Of a DNA stretch of 64,000 nucleotides, positions 1-12,089 are shown piece by piece. A program made the position numbers and the translations under genes. This stretch comes from Scatophagus argus (Eukaryota; Chordata; Actinopteri; Scatophagidae), in assembly GCF_020382885.2 (NCBI RefSeq), contig NC_058499.1:4821872-4885871 (forward strand), given 5' to 3'. Positions within the stretch are counted from its first letter, which is position 1, and every line of letters starts with the position of its first letter. Under the pieces are notes generated by a model, which saw only the letters and a program-made list of their open reading frames with translations, searched no databases and was not told the origin of the DNA.

Positions 1-3000
1 TCAAAAAGATGAAACAGGTTGTGGGGGAAACCAACATCACCAGTGTGCGTGTGCGCCAGTGCTGGGTTCACGTCCAAGAGCCGTGATGTTCATGCTCAGC
101 ACCTTTATAAGCTGATTGTCTCGCTGTAATGCAGCCCTGCTGCGACCGGGAAACGTGAGACCTGTATTTCATATACTGCAGGTAGTTTTTGAAATTCAAA
201 GGGATTCCATAGGGATCAATAAAGTCGTATCTTTAATGTGCATAACATTAACACACAATGGAACTACAGGTATCAGTTACATGTGGCAGCAAAAAAGTAC
301 AATATTTTCCAGCCTGTTTGCAGCCTGAACTGCAGTGGAGCAGAAGTACAAAGTACCATCACATGGATGGTATTTTCAAAGTACTTCAAAATTGTACTTA
401 AGCACAGTTCCTGCGTAAATGCGCTAAGTTTCATCCCACTATTCAGTATTGTCAAGTCTAATTGTAAGTGTGGACGTTTGCTGTTGCATGTGTTATTGTC
501 ACGAGGTCTCATAAATACTGGACCCAGTCAGTATGCAGCAAGCTGCAACAACAGCTAATGGAGATAACAACAATAACTGGGGCTGGCATTGTTCATGACG
601 AATGGCGTGCTCGCTCCCACTGTAGAGGGGTGTGTGCGTGTGTGTGTCTGCATGGACCTGTGTGAGTGCGTAATCAGCGGGCTCCATACCAGACTGGGTA
701 TGTCAAAGCCTCAAGTGCCAACAGAGCTGCTCTTTCTAAAAGAAGCCCATCTTGCCCCTCAGCTCTGTGCTTTATTGCGTAAGTCCTGCTGTCCTATTTC
801 CATCCTCCATCCTGTATGTAAACTGCAGAGGAGGACACTGAGGTTTATTGCTTCTTCCTTCAGTATGTGGGGCCCATAAATATTGGATTACGCAAACACT
901 TAGTTTTAATCTTTGATGCACACACTCTCTCGACTTCTCACTGCACACATTTCAACATAACTTGAAAATGTGGCACCAGGGCCGTAGCTTGAGGAACTAC
1001 AGTAAGATGAATATTTCATACTCTTACGCAACCCCCTCAGTTAGCTTTAGTCAGCATAACACACTGGCACTGCGATAACCCAGCTACGTGAGACGAGCAG
1101 GAATGCAGCAGCACTTTTATTGTCCCCAGCAGAGCACTTAACAGTGTCCCCGTGCCACAGAGTTTTATCATGTCCCCAGAAATATGCGTCCAGGCCAGGT
1201 GGTGGTGGTGGTGGTGGTGGGGGTTACTTTAATTAGCCAAGTACCCTACACGGAGCGTACAGAGCATTAAGGCCACCTGGTCTGTACAGAACAAGCAGAA
1301 AGCTGTTATCCCCCCTGAGATTTTACTTATTAACTACATTTTAATCCTGAGGCTGGGAAGAAGGAGACGATAAGAAGGAGACGATGGAGAGAAGATGAGC
1401 TAAAAATGTAATATAAAGCTTCAAGGCAAGTTATTAAAAGTGAAACATTGCAGTATGGTTAAAGTTTGAATTCACAGTAGATGCTGTTTTCCAGCATTGC
1501 TGGCTTGTGACCAGTCGAAGTAAAGTAATAGCTACCTGTGGACTTTTGTCATAGGTTGTAAATGTCAATACACTCAAGCCAAGACTTTGAGAGGGAAGAT
1601 TTAGCCTTCTCAGGCTTCATTTGAATGAAGTTTAGAGACCTGAAGAGATAAAAAAATATCCAATATGTCAGAGGAAAACAAGAATGCTGGCGCCTCTGGA
1701 AGTCTGTGGTCAGACACAGCTTTGTGCTTTGAGCTGAATGCTAACGTGCTCATAATGACGTATGTTTAAGTTAAGATCGGCCTTTATTACTCCTGCAGTG
1801 GGGAAACTCTCACCGTGTTAGTTTAACATAGACATGTGGTCATAAACCAAAATCCTGAACAAAGTCGGAGATCACCAAAGTTATTACAGTTCATCTTGAA
1901 TAAATGAATGTTTGTACCAAATTACATGGTAACCCATTTGATAGTTGCGAAGATCCTAAAATGTCAACGTACTTGTGATGCTTGTGGAAAAGTCAGGGGA
2001 TCATCAGCGTCAGAAGTTTTCTCCTCTTGAGAACATTTCATGACAGTTTCATGATATTTCAGTACTGAACAACCACCATCCCTACCCAAGAGCCTATCAT
2101 GGCAAAGATTAAAGAAGAAAATAATAATAATAAATTCGGGATACAATTGGACAGGAAGCACCCTGCTGCTCTCTAACCTCTAACTTTGACTTAACCAGCA
2201 TTACTGTAAAATGTCTCTCTGATAATGAAGATTTTTCTTGTCTTTCTATCCTCATAGGTCCATTTGTGTCTCACACATAACTCAGACTTGCTAATGATGA
2301 GCCTCGGAGAAGACACGGACGCGTGGTCTTTTACGCAAATCCCATTTGAGACAAAGGAAACCCAGCAGAGCCGGACTAAATTAGCACACACTCTCAGTGG
2401 CCTTGTTGTACCATCTTCCTGTTCAGAGCGGTGAGCAAGCAGTAACTCTGGAGGAAGGGCAGGAGATCGTGGGAACCCGGCTTGTCACTGCAGCCTCGGC
2501 CACATCCCGAAGAAAGAAATCTCTTGCCAGAGAACAACGTGACAAACTCTGCAAGCAGCAAAGGAGGGGAAAAGAAACTAGAGAGGAAACTGGAGAACAA
2601 TGAAGAAATGGATGTGACACCACTGCTCGGCTATAGGTCTGGGTGGGAGCCCAAAAGTCTGTTGTACTGGAGTCAGAGCTTGGCTTTCTGAAAACTCATT
2701 GACAAAAACACAAGGCCCAGTTCCCACGCTGACCTTTCCCACGTTGCTGCTCATGTTGTATATTTATACTGCTCTTGTCGAACTGTTTCCCCCCTGACTT
2801 GTACGCTGCATGTTTGTGTTTCCTTATCTTTGTAGACGTGCTTCAGTCGCTGTTTTGAACTTGAGCTCAGCTTTATTCAGGCCTTTCAACCTCCTGACAT
2901 TCCTATTAACTTGCTGGTTTCTTACTGGAAATGCTGTGGAACTGCATCATGTGGGGAGAGGAAATGTTATGCATTCAGTCAGAAGCCAACACCAGATCCC

Positions 3001-3166
3001 AGCTTCCATTCAGTAAATCCAGAGTCTGTTTCTGTCCTTCTGAAGAGGTTTATTAAACGTGCTTACTGGTATGAGTACAAGTTTGTATCTTATATCGTGA
3101 CTTTTCTACATGTTTTGAAAGCAAATGGATATTCCTGGTAATATTTTGTATTTTTCTTAACCAAGA
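1..3166. other. Gene-poor flank, no supported gene
   Basis: I see only short, overlapping open frames on both strands, with none resembling a known protein and none bounded by convincing splice sites. A short GGT trinucleotide run lies at about 1198-1223. The stretch near 330-440 resembles a dispersed fish repeat with AAGTAC-rich ends. No tRNA, rRNA or other RNA gene was recognised. An exon of a distant gene or a lncRNA cannot be excluded by reading alone. Confidence 0.5.
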
Positions 3167-3180
3167 CCAACAAAATGCCA

Positions 3181-3541
3181 TCCCTCCATTTTATATACCG
3201 CTTATCTGTCAGGGTCGCGGGGAAGCTGGAGCCTATCTCAGCTGACTACGGGCCAGAGGCTGGGGAACAACCGGAACTGGTCACCAGTCAATCGCAGGGC
3301 CAACACAAAGACAAACAACCACACACTCACACCTAGAGAGTAGAGAGTATGTAGAGCAGCCAATTAATCTGATGTGCCTGTTTTTTGGTATTGTGGGAGG
3401 AAGCCGGAGTACCCGGAGAAAACCCACGCAGGCACAGGGAGAACATGCAAACTCCACATAGAAGGGCCCAGACCGGGATTCAAACCTGGAACCCTCTTGC
3501 TATGAGGCAACAGTGCTGACCACTGCACCACCGTGCCGCCC
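3181..3541 (-). mobile_element. tRNA-derived SINE, copy 1
   Basis: Read on the minus strand, the element begins with GGCGGCACGGTGGTGCAGTG, an A-box-like start. A B-box-like GGTTTGAATCC follows, and the 3' end is rich in ATGG/GGA repeats. The flanks carry a 14-bp target-site duplication, CCAACAAAATGCCA at 3167-3180 and CCAACAAAATACCA at 3542-3555, with one mismatch. A polymerase III head, a repeat-type tail and a long variable duplication are what LINE-mobilised SINEs leave. A second copy of the same family lies at 31577-31931 in the same orientation. The family name is not asserted. Confidence 0.8.
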
Positions 3542-3555
3542 CCAACAAAATACCA

Positions 3556-5836
3556 AATGAGAAAATGCAGAGTCAGGGAATAATTCTCAGTGAGTTTGAT
3601 ACTACGAGCTGCACCTTTCACATACATGCAATCATTTCATCCATTGTTATCATAAAAGTACTGATTGGCGAAGCTTTGGGCCAACAGAAAAACAGACAAA
3701 GGAGTATGACTACTTTCTGAAACCTACTCTCAACCTTGCAAGAATCCCTCATCTGACTGAGTAATCTGATAATATTCTCTGGAGGCTCCAGATATTAAAC
3801 TGCAACAGATCCACCTGTTGTGCATCAGCTACATTAAAAACGTTCAGAGTGATGAGACAAACATTAAAAACTTCCTCCACGGGCCCCTGGCAGGAGGGCA
3901 GGATGTGGCCGTTCGATCCTCCGGTGTGACAGCGTACCTCCACGCTTCGTGTTGTGATTCTCTCCAGTGTTCTTTTAATCTCGTTGACAAAGCCTTTTGC
4001 AGGAAGCTATGCCAGATATGTCCGGCCCATCACAGCTTTTCCAGTAAAGCCAATAAGTGAAGAATAACACTGTTTCGCCGGACAATCCCCAGTCGCCACA
4101 AACAAGGCCAAACCGAATAACAGAGGGTTTAACCACCACGGTTGTGCCGACTCCAGGGAATTCTTTCCATACTTTCCTCCTGGTGAGTCACTGGATGCCT
4201 GAGTGAATCTGAGCAAAACAAGGACTGCAAGGCACAGATCCTCTATCTGTGTCTCATGCAAAATGGTTTTTCTTGGCTGAACTGGTGTTTGGCAAAGGTG
4301 AAGCGTATTTCCCGTCCATCATTTACCAAAAAACATACATTTCTCAAGAATAATACTGAGGAATTTTTATCACTTGCGGCACAATATTAATTTTTACAAC
4401 TTGAACTGTCAAATTTAATCAACAGCTTGTCAAAGCAAACGTGGATTAAATCAGTCCAGAATATAGTGGGATAATCTTTTCCAAATGGTATTCTGATCAC
4501 GGCGTTTACACACTCCTCTGTAATTATGCAACTTGGTCCTAAACCACATCTGAAAATAAAGATGGACTTTCCCTGTGGCTGGAAGTCTTTACAGTCAGGG
4601 TGTGTACCTGCTCTACAGCACAGAAGCATTTAACAGCTGGCGAAAAATCATATATAACATCTGGAGGTTGTGTATATTTTTGCAACTTGTCTTTGTTTCT
4701 GATGGTTGAGACTCGAGTATAATGACAGGTCGATTGTGCTGGCACTGGCACAGAACCTCCAGCTTCTTGCCAGCTGTTTTTTAAAGGACTAGTTTGATAT
4801 TTTAGTCAATAATCAGCTTCATTTTCTTGTTGAGAGTTGAATAAGAGTATTGACACCATTCTTAAGTTTGTACGTTAAATATAAAGCTACAGTCAGCAGC
4901 TGGTTAACTAATGTCATTTTTCACAGGGGTTACCAGACACAATATTAGATGTTGGACAGACCCAGGCTAGCTGTTTCCCTCCGTTTCCAGTCTTTATGCA
5001 AAGCTAACCTGCTGGCTGCAGGTCATATTGATGTTTTCAGCTTTCAGCAAGAAAGCAAATAATGGGGTTTGTCACAATGTCAAACTTTTCCTTGAAGTCA
5101 TTGAGGTCTCAAGTCTTTAAAAAGCGAGTCTTGAGTCCCTGCAAAAGGTGTTCCAGCTCATTTTCATAAAAGTAGCCCAATTTTTAATTCAGCTTTAATG
5201 GAGGACATGAAATGAAGTCTTTTTGTTAATGTTATTATTGAAATTTAACACTCATGCTGACAGATGTGCGCTTTTTTGACAGATTTCTTTCATCACACTG
5301 CTATGACAGAAGATTAACTGGAATAGGAAAAACAATTTAAACTCAGCTGTAATAAACTGAAACGGAACATAAATATACCATATTTAAAAATACCATATTT
5401 AAGGGTCAATAAGGGTCCAGCAAAAATCACTCAGTATCTTAAACTTGATCAGTCTAACTTACAAATGAAGAGCTACAAGCCTCAGGACCAACACGTGTCG
5501 GATTCATCTCCGGTAAAGACTGTAAACAAAAAAAAAAACCAGACCCTCCAACGAACAGATGACTGTTAGGTTTTGTCTGCAGACGAGTCCACAAAAACAG
5601 ATGAGGTCAGTCATGTTTAGGAATAACATGCACTGTTCCCATGGCCTCCACTTGGTTCCAGAAACCGCTTCTAAAAATGGCTACATGGGAATAAATTAAA
5701 TTATGTTACAGCTGTATCAGATGTTAGCAGGGGCCTTGTTTGGGTTGACCCGAAAATTTATCCTTAACCTGTTGCATATATTACAGTTTTTAGGTCTTAT
5801 TAAGGTCCAGTTGAGCAGCAGTCATCTTTACAGATA
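3556..5836. other. Intergenic, no supported gene
   Basis: Several 60-90 codon frames overlap on both strands, none resembling a known protein and none with paired splice sites. The composition is AT-rich and typical of intergenic teleost DNA. Nothing else was recognised. Confidence 0.45.
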
Positions 5837-6199
5837 CACTATATGGACAAAAGTATTGGGGCCATTACACCAACAGGGCATTGCAGCTCTAACAGCTTCC
5901 ACTCTTCTGTGAAGGCTTTCCACAACATGTTGGAGTGTTTCTGTGGGAATGTTTGTCCATTCATGCAGTAGAGCATTTGTGAGGTCACACACTGATGTTG
6001 GACCAAAAGGTCTGGCTCACAATCTCCGTTCCAGTTCATCCCAAAGGTTTTGGATGGGGTTGAGGTCAGGACTCTGTGTGGGCCAGTCAAGTTCTTCCAC
6101 ACCAAACTCATCCAACCATGTCTTTATGGAGCTTTGCTTTGTGCACTGGGGCAATTCAATAATAAAGAGGTGTGCCCCAGTACTTCTGTCTGTATAGTG
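5837..6199 (-). mobile_element. Tc1-like element, internally deleted (MITE-like), copy 1
   Basis: Terminal inverted repeats are present: the left end reads CACTATATGGACAAAAGTAT, and the right end gives its imperfect complement ending in ATAGTG. Both ends are flanked by TA, the Tc1/mariner target. The minus strand still encodes the C-terminal transposase segment with the typical GVEELDWPTQSPDLNPIQ and LWDELERRL blocks. Most of the transposase is gone, so this is a 363-bp non-autonomous derivative. Copy 2 at 7451-7822 retains extra internal sequence missing here. Confidence 0.85.
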
Positions 6200-6201
6200 T
6201 A

Positions 6202-7450
6202 TTTTATACACAATGATCAACTCTACTGAACATTTCACAGTCAGGCTCTGTCCTCATACTGATTCAGTGTGAAATAACAAACCAATTTGATCTGGAAAGT
6301 GTTGTTTTGTCTGGTTGCATGAATGCAAAACAGGTGACCAGAACCTGCAGCAGACAATGACTCAAAAATAACATTCAGTCTGGGGGGGTCACACTGACAC
6401 ACGGCAGCATGTCTGACCTGAAGCTGTCTGCAAAGTGTTTGTTTGTTTGCTTCTGAGCGGAGGATCAGAGGAAGATGTTTAAGTGCAGATGTTTTTTTTC
6501 TGTATGCAACAACATCCAACCACATCCTCCTGGTGCAGTAAAATCCACCATTTGTTACAGAAGAGAACAAAAGCAAATGGATCATTCATCTGCAAACGAC
6601 TTTCTTTCCCCAGGGAGATGATGTGTGACAGAAGGGGAACAAACAAGAGTGGAAAGCCAAAGGAGCCATTTTATGTCCTCAATAATCATGAATAGACAGA
6701 GAAGCTGCTACAGAAATGCACAATTCCTCATTTTATTGCACTAAAATCACATGTGAAACCACAACCCTGGACAGCCTCTGGTCTGCGGTGCAGCTCATGT
6801 CTCTGGTATGAGGGCGCCCCCTGCAGTCCAGACTTTGCTGTCAACTGCCTTCAGCGATGGATTACTTTGAAGGCGCGTCAACGTGTCAACTGACAGATTA
6901 ACTAATAACTGAGGTGTTTACAGTACAGAAATTTAAGGTTAAGGCTATTTTTTACTCAAATACCAGTATCTGCATCAACCATGTGTCAGGCTAACTTTCT
7001 GCAGCCTTGCTGTGACTCTTTGATCAATCATGACGATATGCATGACTTGTAAGAATTAAACAGTTGCATGAAATGCAACATCTTCAGTGTGGCGCGTTTT
7101 AATATTTTGTTTCCCAAATAAGTTACCTTCATCTGGACACAGCTGGCAGGTCGTTTGTCTTCACAACAGTTTTTAAGACCATTTGGGTTTAAGTGCTCAC
7201 AGTCGTATTTTTACCTCTCAAATCAGATCATAAGATTTGAAAATTTGAAATTGATTTGAAATTAGTGCAAAATAAAGTTCACTTTTGTCAGCCGACCTGT
7301 CTATCTTCTTGTCACTGTAAGGTGGGGAAAACTGGTTTAAACTTACCATAACGTTAGGTTTCCAGAGGTGTTCAAGAGAGGACAATGATGTGAGTTAGGA
7401 GTACACACAGTAGTCACAAGAAGAAGTGTCAGAAACTGTGTGCATGTATA
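6202..7450. other. Intergenic, no supported gene
   Basis: Short open frames occur on both strands, including 114 codons on the minus strand at 6241-6585. None shows family resemblance, splice context or coding-like composition. Nothing further is supported. Confidence 0.4.
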
Positions 7451-7822
7451 TATACTTTATGAATAAAAGTATTGCGACACACCTCTCTATTACTGAATTC
7501 AGGTGTGGTATGGAGCTGTTGTTCAGGGTTTGGGCTCGGCCCCCGACTTCCAGTGAAGGGAAATCTCAATGCTTCAGCACACCAAGACATTTTGGACAAT
7601 GCTATGCTTCCAACTTTGTGGCAACAGTTTGTTGAAGGCCCTTTTCTATTCCAGCATGACTGTGTCCCAGTGCACAAAGCAAAGCTCCATAAAGACATGG
7701 TTGGATGAGTTTGGTGTGGAAGAACTTGACTGGCCCACACAGAGCCCTGACCTCAACCCCATCCAACACCTTTGGGGTGAACTGGAACGGAGACTGTGAG
7801 TCAGGATTTTGGTCCAACATCA
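7451..7822 (+). mobile_element. Tc1-like element remnant, copy 2
   Basis: One degraded terminal repeat is visible at the left (TATACTTTATGAATAAAAGT). It is followed by transposase-derived sequence on the plus strand, including a frame reading FQHDCVPVHKAK. A shift into a second frame then gives KTWLDEFGVEELDWPTQSPD and LWGELERRL. The frame shift and the missing right terminus show that it is dead. Compared with copy 1 it keeps an extra internal block at about 7490-7665, so copy 1 is the more deleted form. Confidence 0.8.
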
Positions 7823-7984
7823 TTAGTACATATACCAAGCATTAATAATTACAACAGCTGAAACTCTTTCACAGTAAAAAGAGGTTAAGTCAGAAGAAGC
7901 TCTTAAGATTCAAACCTTGATTTTGCATCATGATTGTGGCACATAGGTGTACTTCAATCAAACAATTTAACAAAACTTGAAACC

Positions 7985-7990
7985 TTTATT
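7985..7990 (-). promoter_or_regulatory. ppib: Polyadenylation signal, ppib
   Basis: TTTATT on the plus strand is AATAAA on the minus strand, about 340 bases downstream of the ppib stop codon. It is the first canonical hexamer I see on that strand beyond the stop. The end of the 3' UTR would lie near 7965. Confidence 0.55.
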
Positions 7991-8002
7991 TCAGATTTCT
8001 TT

Positions 8003-8071
8003 CTTCTTTTTTTTTTTTTACAAAAAAAAAAATCAAAAAAAAAAACAAAACAAAAAAAAACCAAAAAAACC
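8003..8071. repeat. Poly-T/poly-A simple tract
   Basis: A run of T is followed by A-rich sequence with scattered C, inside the predicted ppib 3' UTR. It is low-complexity sequence and may represent the decayed tail of a retroelement. Confidence 0.8.
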
Positions 8072-8330
8072 ACAACGTCAAGTTAAGTGCACCTTGGAAT
8101 GCTCGTTGGTAAATGGACCCAGAGTGTCGTCATGGTCATGATTACTCGATGGTAATACTCTTCTGGTGCTTTGAGACGGCAGCCACCGCCACTGAATGAC
8201 CCGAAGCCCCTTCTCCAGGACCACAGGGCCGTTAGTGATAAAAACATGGTCGCCTGCATGATACCCCCCACCCACCCAAACCTCAACAGCCCCCAGTCCT
8301 TTTTCCCCCTGTTCTGCCCGCAGCAGCACT

Positions 8331-11300
8331 CTACTCCTTGGCAACTGCAAATGGCTTCTCTACTTCGATTTTGCCACAATCGTGGATTGTGACGTCCTTG
8401 AGAGGCTTGTCGCGGCCGTCTGTCTTTGTGCTCTCGATCTTCTTCACCACCTCCTATAAGATTGAAAACAGGACATCAAGAGGGTTCAGGGTCTTCAAAG
8501 TCTCATTTCAGAAATTGTGAATTATAACAGCTTCTTCCTAAAACAACAAACAAGACAAATGTTCACCTCTAGCAACAATTAAATAATCTTGTCATGATTG
8601 TTTTATGGGACTTTTATCTCCTTAACCAATTTGTAGAAAATTAAAATGAAATAGTCTGATTTTGATATAGTGGCTGGCTGCAGAATCCACATCATCTTTG
8701 TCAAACTCTGCTGTTCAGATCCTTAATTTTAGGTAAAGTTACAGAATGTGATGCCATTTAATGCGATAAATGCTCCCCCCCTGCTTTAGCCGGCTGATGT
8801 GCCCTTGAGCAAGGCACTTAACCCCCAATTTGCTCCCTGGGTGCTTGATGCTGCCCACTGCTCCTGTGTGTGTTTCACTGCCTGTAATTTGCCGAGTGTT
8901 GCATGTGTGTGTTCAGCTAAGGATGGGTCAAATGCAGAAGACGAATTCAGTGTGTGTATGTAAAAATATACAGTTTATGCTGCCAATAAAAGCTGATTCT
9001 TGAGAAGGTGTCATCAGTAAAATGTACTTAAAACATCAGAAGTAAAAGCACTGGTTATACAGAACACGTTAATCAGTGTTTATTATACATTATAATGTTA
9101 GATTATTATTTTTATTATTATCACAGCATTGATGTGGAAGCATCATTGGAGCCAACCTCAGCCATTCTGTTGAAGTGTTTGGGAGGCACATTTAGATCTC
9201 CACTCCTCTGCACACAGCTCGGCTTCAGTGTGATCATTCTGATGACCGTTATATTCCTGATTCATTTCTGAGCCATTTTGCACCGTTGGCTCCCAACATC
9301 AAAACAAAAGCAGGATGTTAATATGCATTTAGATGCGGATGCATTTAGAAAAGTGGCCAAATGGCTGAGGGGGGGCACAGAGCAGGTAACTAGTACCTAT
9401 TTTAGTCTGAAATGCTGTTTGGCATTTCAGCAGATACTGTATCTACTGGTGGGGAACCTGAACTGAACAGGATTTGTATATCACACGATAGCTCACTTTA
9501 GATATGATGTTCAGTCACCCACATGCAGCTGTTTTAACTTCCCCAGATGTGACCGAGACAGCGACCCAAGCATGTGATCACTGCCGGGCCTGACACTCAC
9601 CATCCCCTCCAGAACCTTCCCAAAGACGACGTGTTTGCCGTCCAGCCATGGAGTCTGAACGGTGGTGATGAAAAACTGAGAGCCGTTGGTGTCTTTGCCA
9701 GCGTTTGCCATGCTGAGCCAGCCAGGGCTGTAGTGCTTCAGCTTGAAGTTCTCGTCAGGGAAACGGTCTCCATAGATGCTCTTGCCTTCATTTAGAGAAA
9801 AAAATATATTATTTGTACCGCCTACATCTGATGATTGTTGGTGTTAGGCATCAACTGCTGTTATTTCCACAGATATTCCCTCTCTGTAGCAGGCTTTACA
9901 TCTCATATGACTGCTGCCCAGTGTTTATCTTCATGAATACTGCACAGTGCTGCGAGTCACTCTGAATGAGTTTATCTGCCAAGAGGCACAATGACACGTG
10001 CAACGTTTCTTTTCGGTGCCTTGGGTAAAACATTAATAAAACCAAGAAGTAAAGCCTCAGGTCATTAAGTTATAAAACACTCAGAGGATTGTTGCAAATG
10101 CTTGGAATCAAAATCAGAAAAAAAGCAAAAATAGACAGCTTGACAGCTTGCAGAGCTGAAGTAAAACCCGAAGAACACAAGCCCGAAACACCCCTTAAAT
10201 CATTCAATGTTCAAGAGAGAACCGATGCGGAGTCACAGTCAGTAATGAGCAGGTTTGTTCCTGCAGAGACAAACTTGTGTCCCAGAGGGCATGTCTTTCT
10301 GCAGGTGACCGTGTCAGTCTTACCTCCAGTGCCGTCTCCCCTGGTGAAGTCTCCACCCTGGATCATGAACTCCTTGATGACTCTGTGGAATTTGCTGCCC
10401 TTGTACCCGAATCCTTTCTGTTTAATTAGAACAAACAAAAATAACCAACACTGGAAAAAAATGAAGAGAATGTCAGCTGCCACTATTTGACGTTTTCGAC
10501 CAGGTGAAAGGACACCGTGTTTTGGGATTGTACACGAGGATGTTAAATGAACACGGCGTGGCTCATTTCACCTTCAACACTCACTGAGGCCTCCGACTCT
10601 GGCGCCCTTAGGGGCCGTAATAAACCTACATGTATGTCTACCGTATGTCGTCTCAATTAATGTTTTTCCTGCCCGTGTAATTTGCAGTCTGCCATAAATC
10701 TGGCGTCTTTGGGTGCACAGTATTAACTGTATGACAAACAACAGGGCTTTCATGTTCTCACCTCTCCTGTCGCCAGAGCCACAAAGTTGTCGACTGTTTT
10801 GGGAACAGTTTTCCCAAACAACCCGATGACGATTCTTCCAACGTCTTCATCTCCAATTCTCATGTCAAAGTACACCTGCAACAGAAGCCAAGCAGTGAAG
10901 TTATTTTACACTTCGATATCTCCCATGATGAGGATGATATTTTGAATAAAGATGGACGGGTTGACAGGCATGGGACATTTCAACGGGTGAATCTTTTCTC
11001 TTATTTTCTCTTCAGCGCCCCTCTGTCATTATGATAAAATTTCAGGCAACATAACTCATTTTACAATACAAATTCCAGGCGATAATTGTTGCAAGTGTAG
11101 AGTGAGTTTTCTATTGAGGAGTATTAGAAACTAAGAGCCTATAGGTCAGTTAGTGGCCGGTTCAACGCTTCCTTGTAACTGTAGACGTGGACAAACTGCT
11201 GCACCCAGACATAACAAGGCGAGACATGATCACATCTCCTGAGCTTCACAGAGCTGCAGCCAACGTGGTTACCTAAAAAAAGGACACCTCATTGATTTAA

Positions 11301-11827
11301 GACTAACAAGCAAGAGGGACAGTTGATAATAGCTAACCTATATTTGAAAATAATCCGTTAAGGTTAAGGCCGACGTACTAGCTACGACTGCTATGCTATC
11401 ACCACTGGGATTAGCCAAGAGCAAAGGAATTTCATTCAGCTGGCTGTCTAGCAGCGTGTAGCGGTTAAACCGCTTACGTGCTCAAATTAATATCCACAAT
11501 AACTGCACATACAACTAACGTTAGCCACCTGCTAGCTATCGTTAGCTTCCCAGCTAACAAGCCCCCCGATGCTGGGATTTAGCACAGGATTACCATGTAG
11601 AGGCTAATTTGGTGTGACGTGGCTTTACAGCCTTGGAGCTAGCGGTTAGCACAGAGGAAGAGCTCTGATTTTCAGACAGGATCCACTAGCGAGTTAGCTA
11701 GCGTGCTACCGCGTACCTTCGCCGTCACTTTGGGGCCCTTCTTCTTCTCGTCCGCAGATGAGCCATTGGGGAAAGCCAAAAAAATCAGCGATCCCACGAT
11801 GACTGTGACAGCTACAAGGAACTTCAT
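8331..11827 (-). CDS. ppib: Peptidyl-prolyl cis-trans isomerase B (cyclophilin B)
   Basis: This is an ER-luminal prolyl isomerase that assists folding of secretory proteins, notably procollagen. Coding exons on the minus strand are 11827-11717, 10875-10762, 10417-10324, 9785-9601 and 8453-8331. All phases agree and give 208 residues; the human protein has 216. Residues 1-24 form a hydrophobic signal peptide (MKFLVAVTV...), followed by a [10 protein letters not shown] linker and the cyclophilin fold. Active-site blocks are visible: [20 protein letters not shown] with the catalytic Arg, [15 protein letters not shown], and [12 protein letters not shown] with the ligand-contacting Trp. The C-terminus PFAVAKE matches the family's ER-retention tail. 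In-frame upstream ATGs, such as 12037, lie upstream of a TATA box and are unlikely to be transcribed, so 11827 was chosen. Confidence 0.96.
8775..9001 (+). mobile_element. SINE family 2, 5'-truncated copy
   Basis: This lies in ppib intron 4. It matches the reverse complement of the fuller element at 18831-19154, sharing GATGTGCCCTTGAGCAAGG, GATGCTGCCCACTGCTCC and an end with AATAAA plus GCTGATTCTT. The tRNA-like head present in the other copy is missing, as expected for incomplete reverse transcription. Confidence 0.7.
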
Positions 11828-11900
11828 CCTCCTCTCGCAGAGTCTAACCATCAACAAGAAAAATCGGTAGCCCGGGGACGGCCTACTAATCTTGCTACCT

Positions 11901-11907
11901 TTATATA
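11901..11907 (-). promoter_or_regulatory. ppib: TATA box of ppib
   Basis: On the minus strand the sequence reads GGCTTATATAAAGG, a good TATA box about 75 bases upstream of the chosen ATG. This implies transcription starting near 11875 and a short 5' UTR. It also excludes the in-frame ATG at 12037. Confidence 0.7.
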
Positions 11908-12035
11908 AGCCGGGGGGTTGGAGTGTGGTATCCGGGGTGGAGACTGCCGTGGCGGCCGGTCCAGGCTCCAGGCTGAGCTGCCTCCACGACACAGGGGCCG
12001 GGCATCCGCACGGCGCATAGACGCACGGGGCTCTC

Positions 12036-12046
12036 ATTGGTTCACG
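12036..12046 (+). promoter_or_regulatory. ppib: ERSE-II-like ER-stress element upstream of ppib
   Basis: ATTGGTTCACG differs at one base from the ERSE-II consensus ATTGGNCCACG, which binds NF-Y together with ATF6/XBP1. It lies about 160 bases upstream of the inferred start. A further CCAAT box is at about 12063. Induction of ER chaperone genes by the unfolded protein response is established; use of this particular site is inferred. Confidence 0.45.
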
Positions 12047-12089
12047 TAGCGGAGCATTGCAGCCAATCAGAAGCAGACGCGTGACATTT

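Noticed and set aside
2397-2623. Overlapping frames on both strands, one rich in Arg and Lys
   Set aside because: There is no family resemblance, no splice pair and no conservation information; chance openness is likely.
3364-3627. 87-codon minus-strand frame
   Set aside because: It is a translation of the tRNA-derived SINE; a similar frame occurs in the second copy near 31770-31964.
11828-12037. Upstream in-frame ATGs extending ppib
   Set aside because: The TATA box at 11901-11907 places them mostly outside the transcript, and they would mask the signal peptide.
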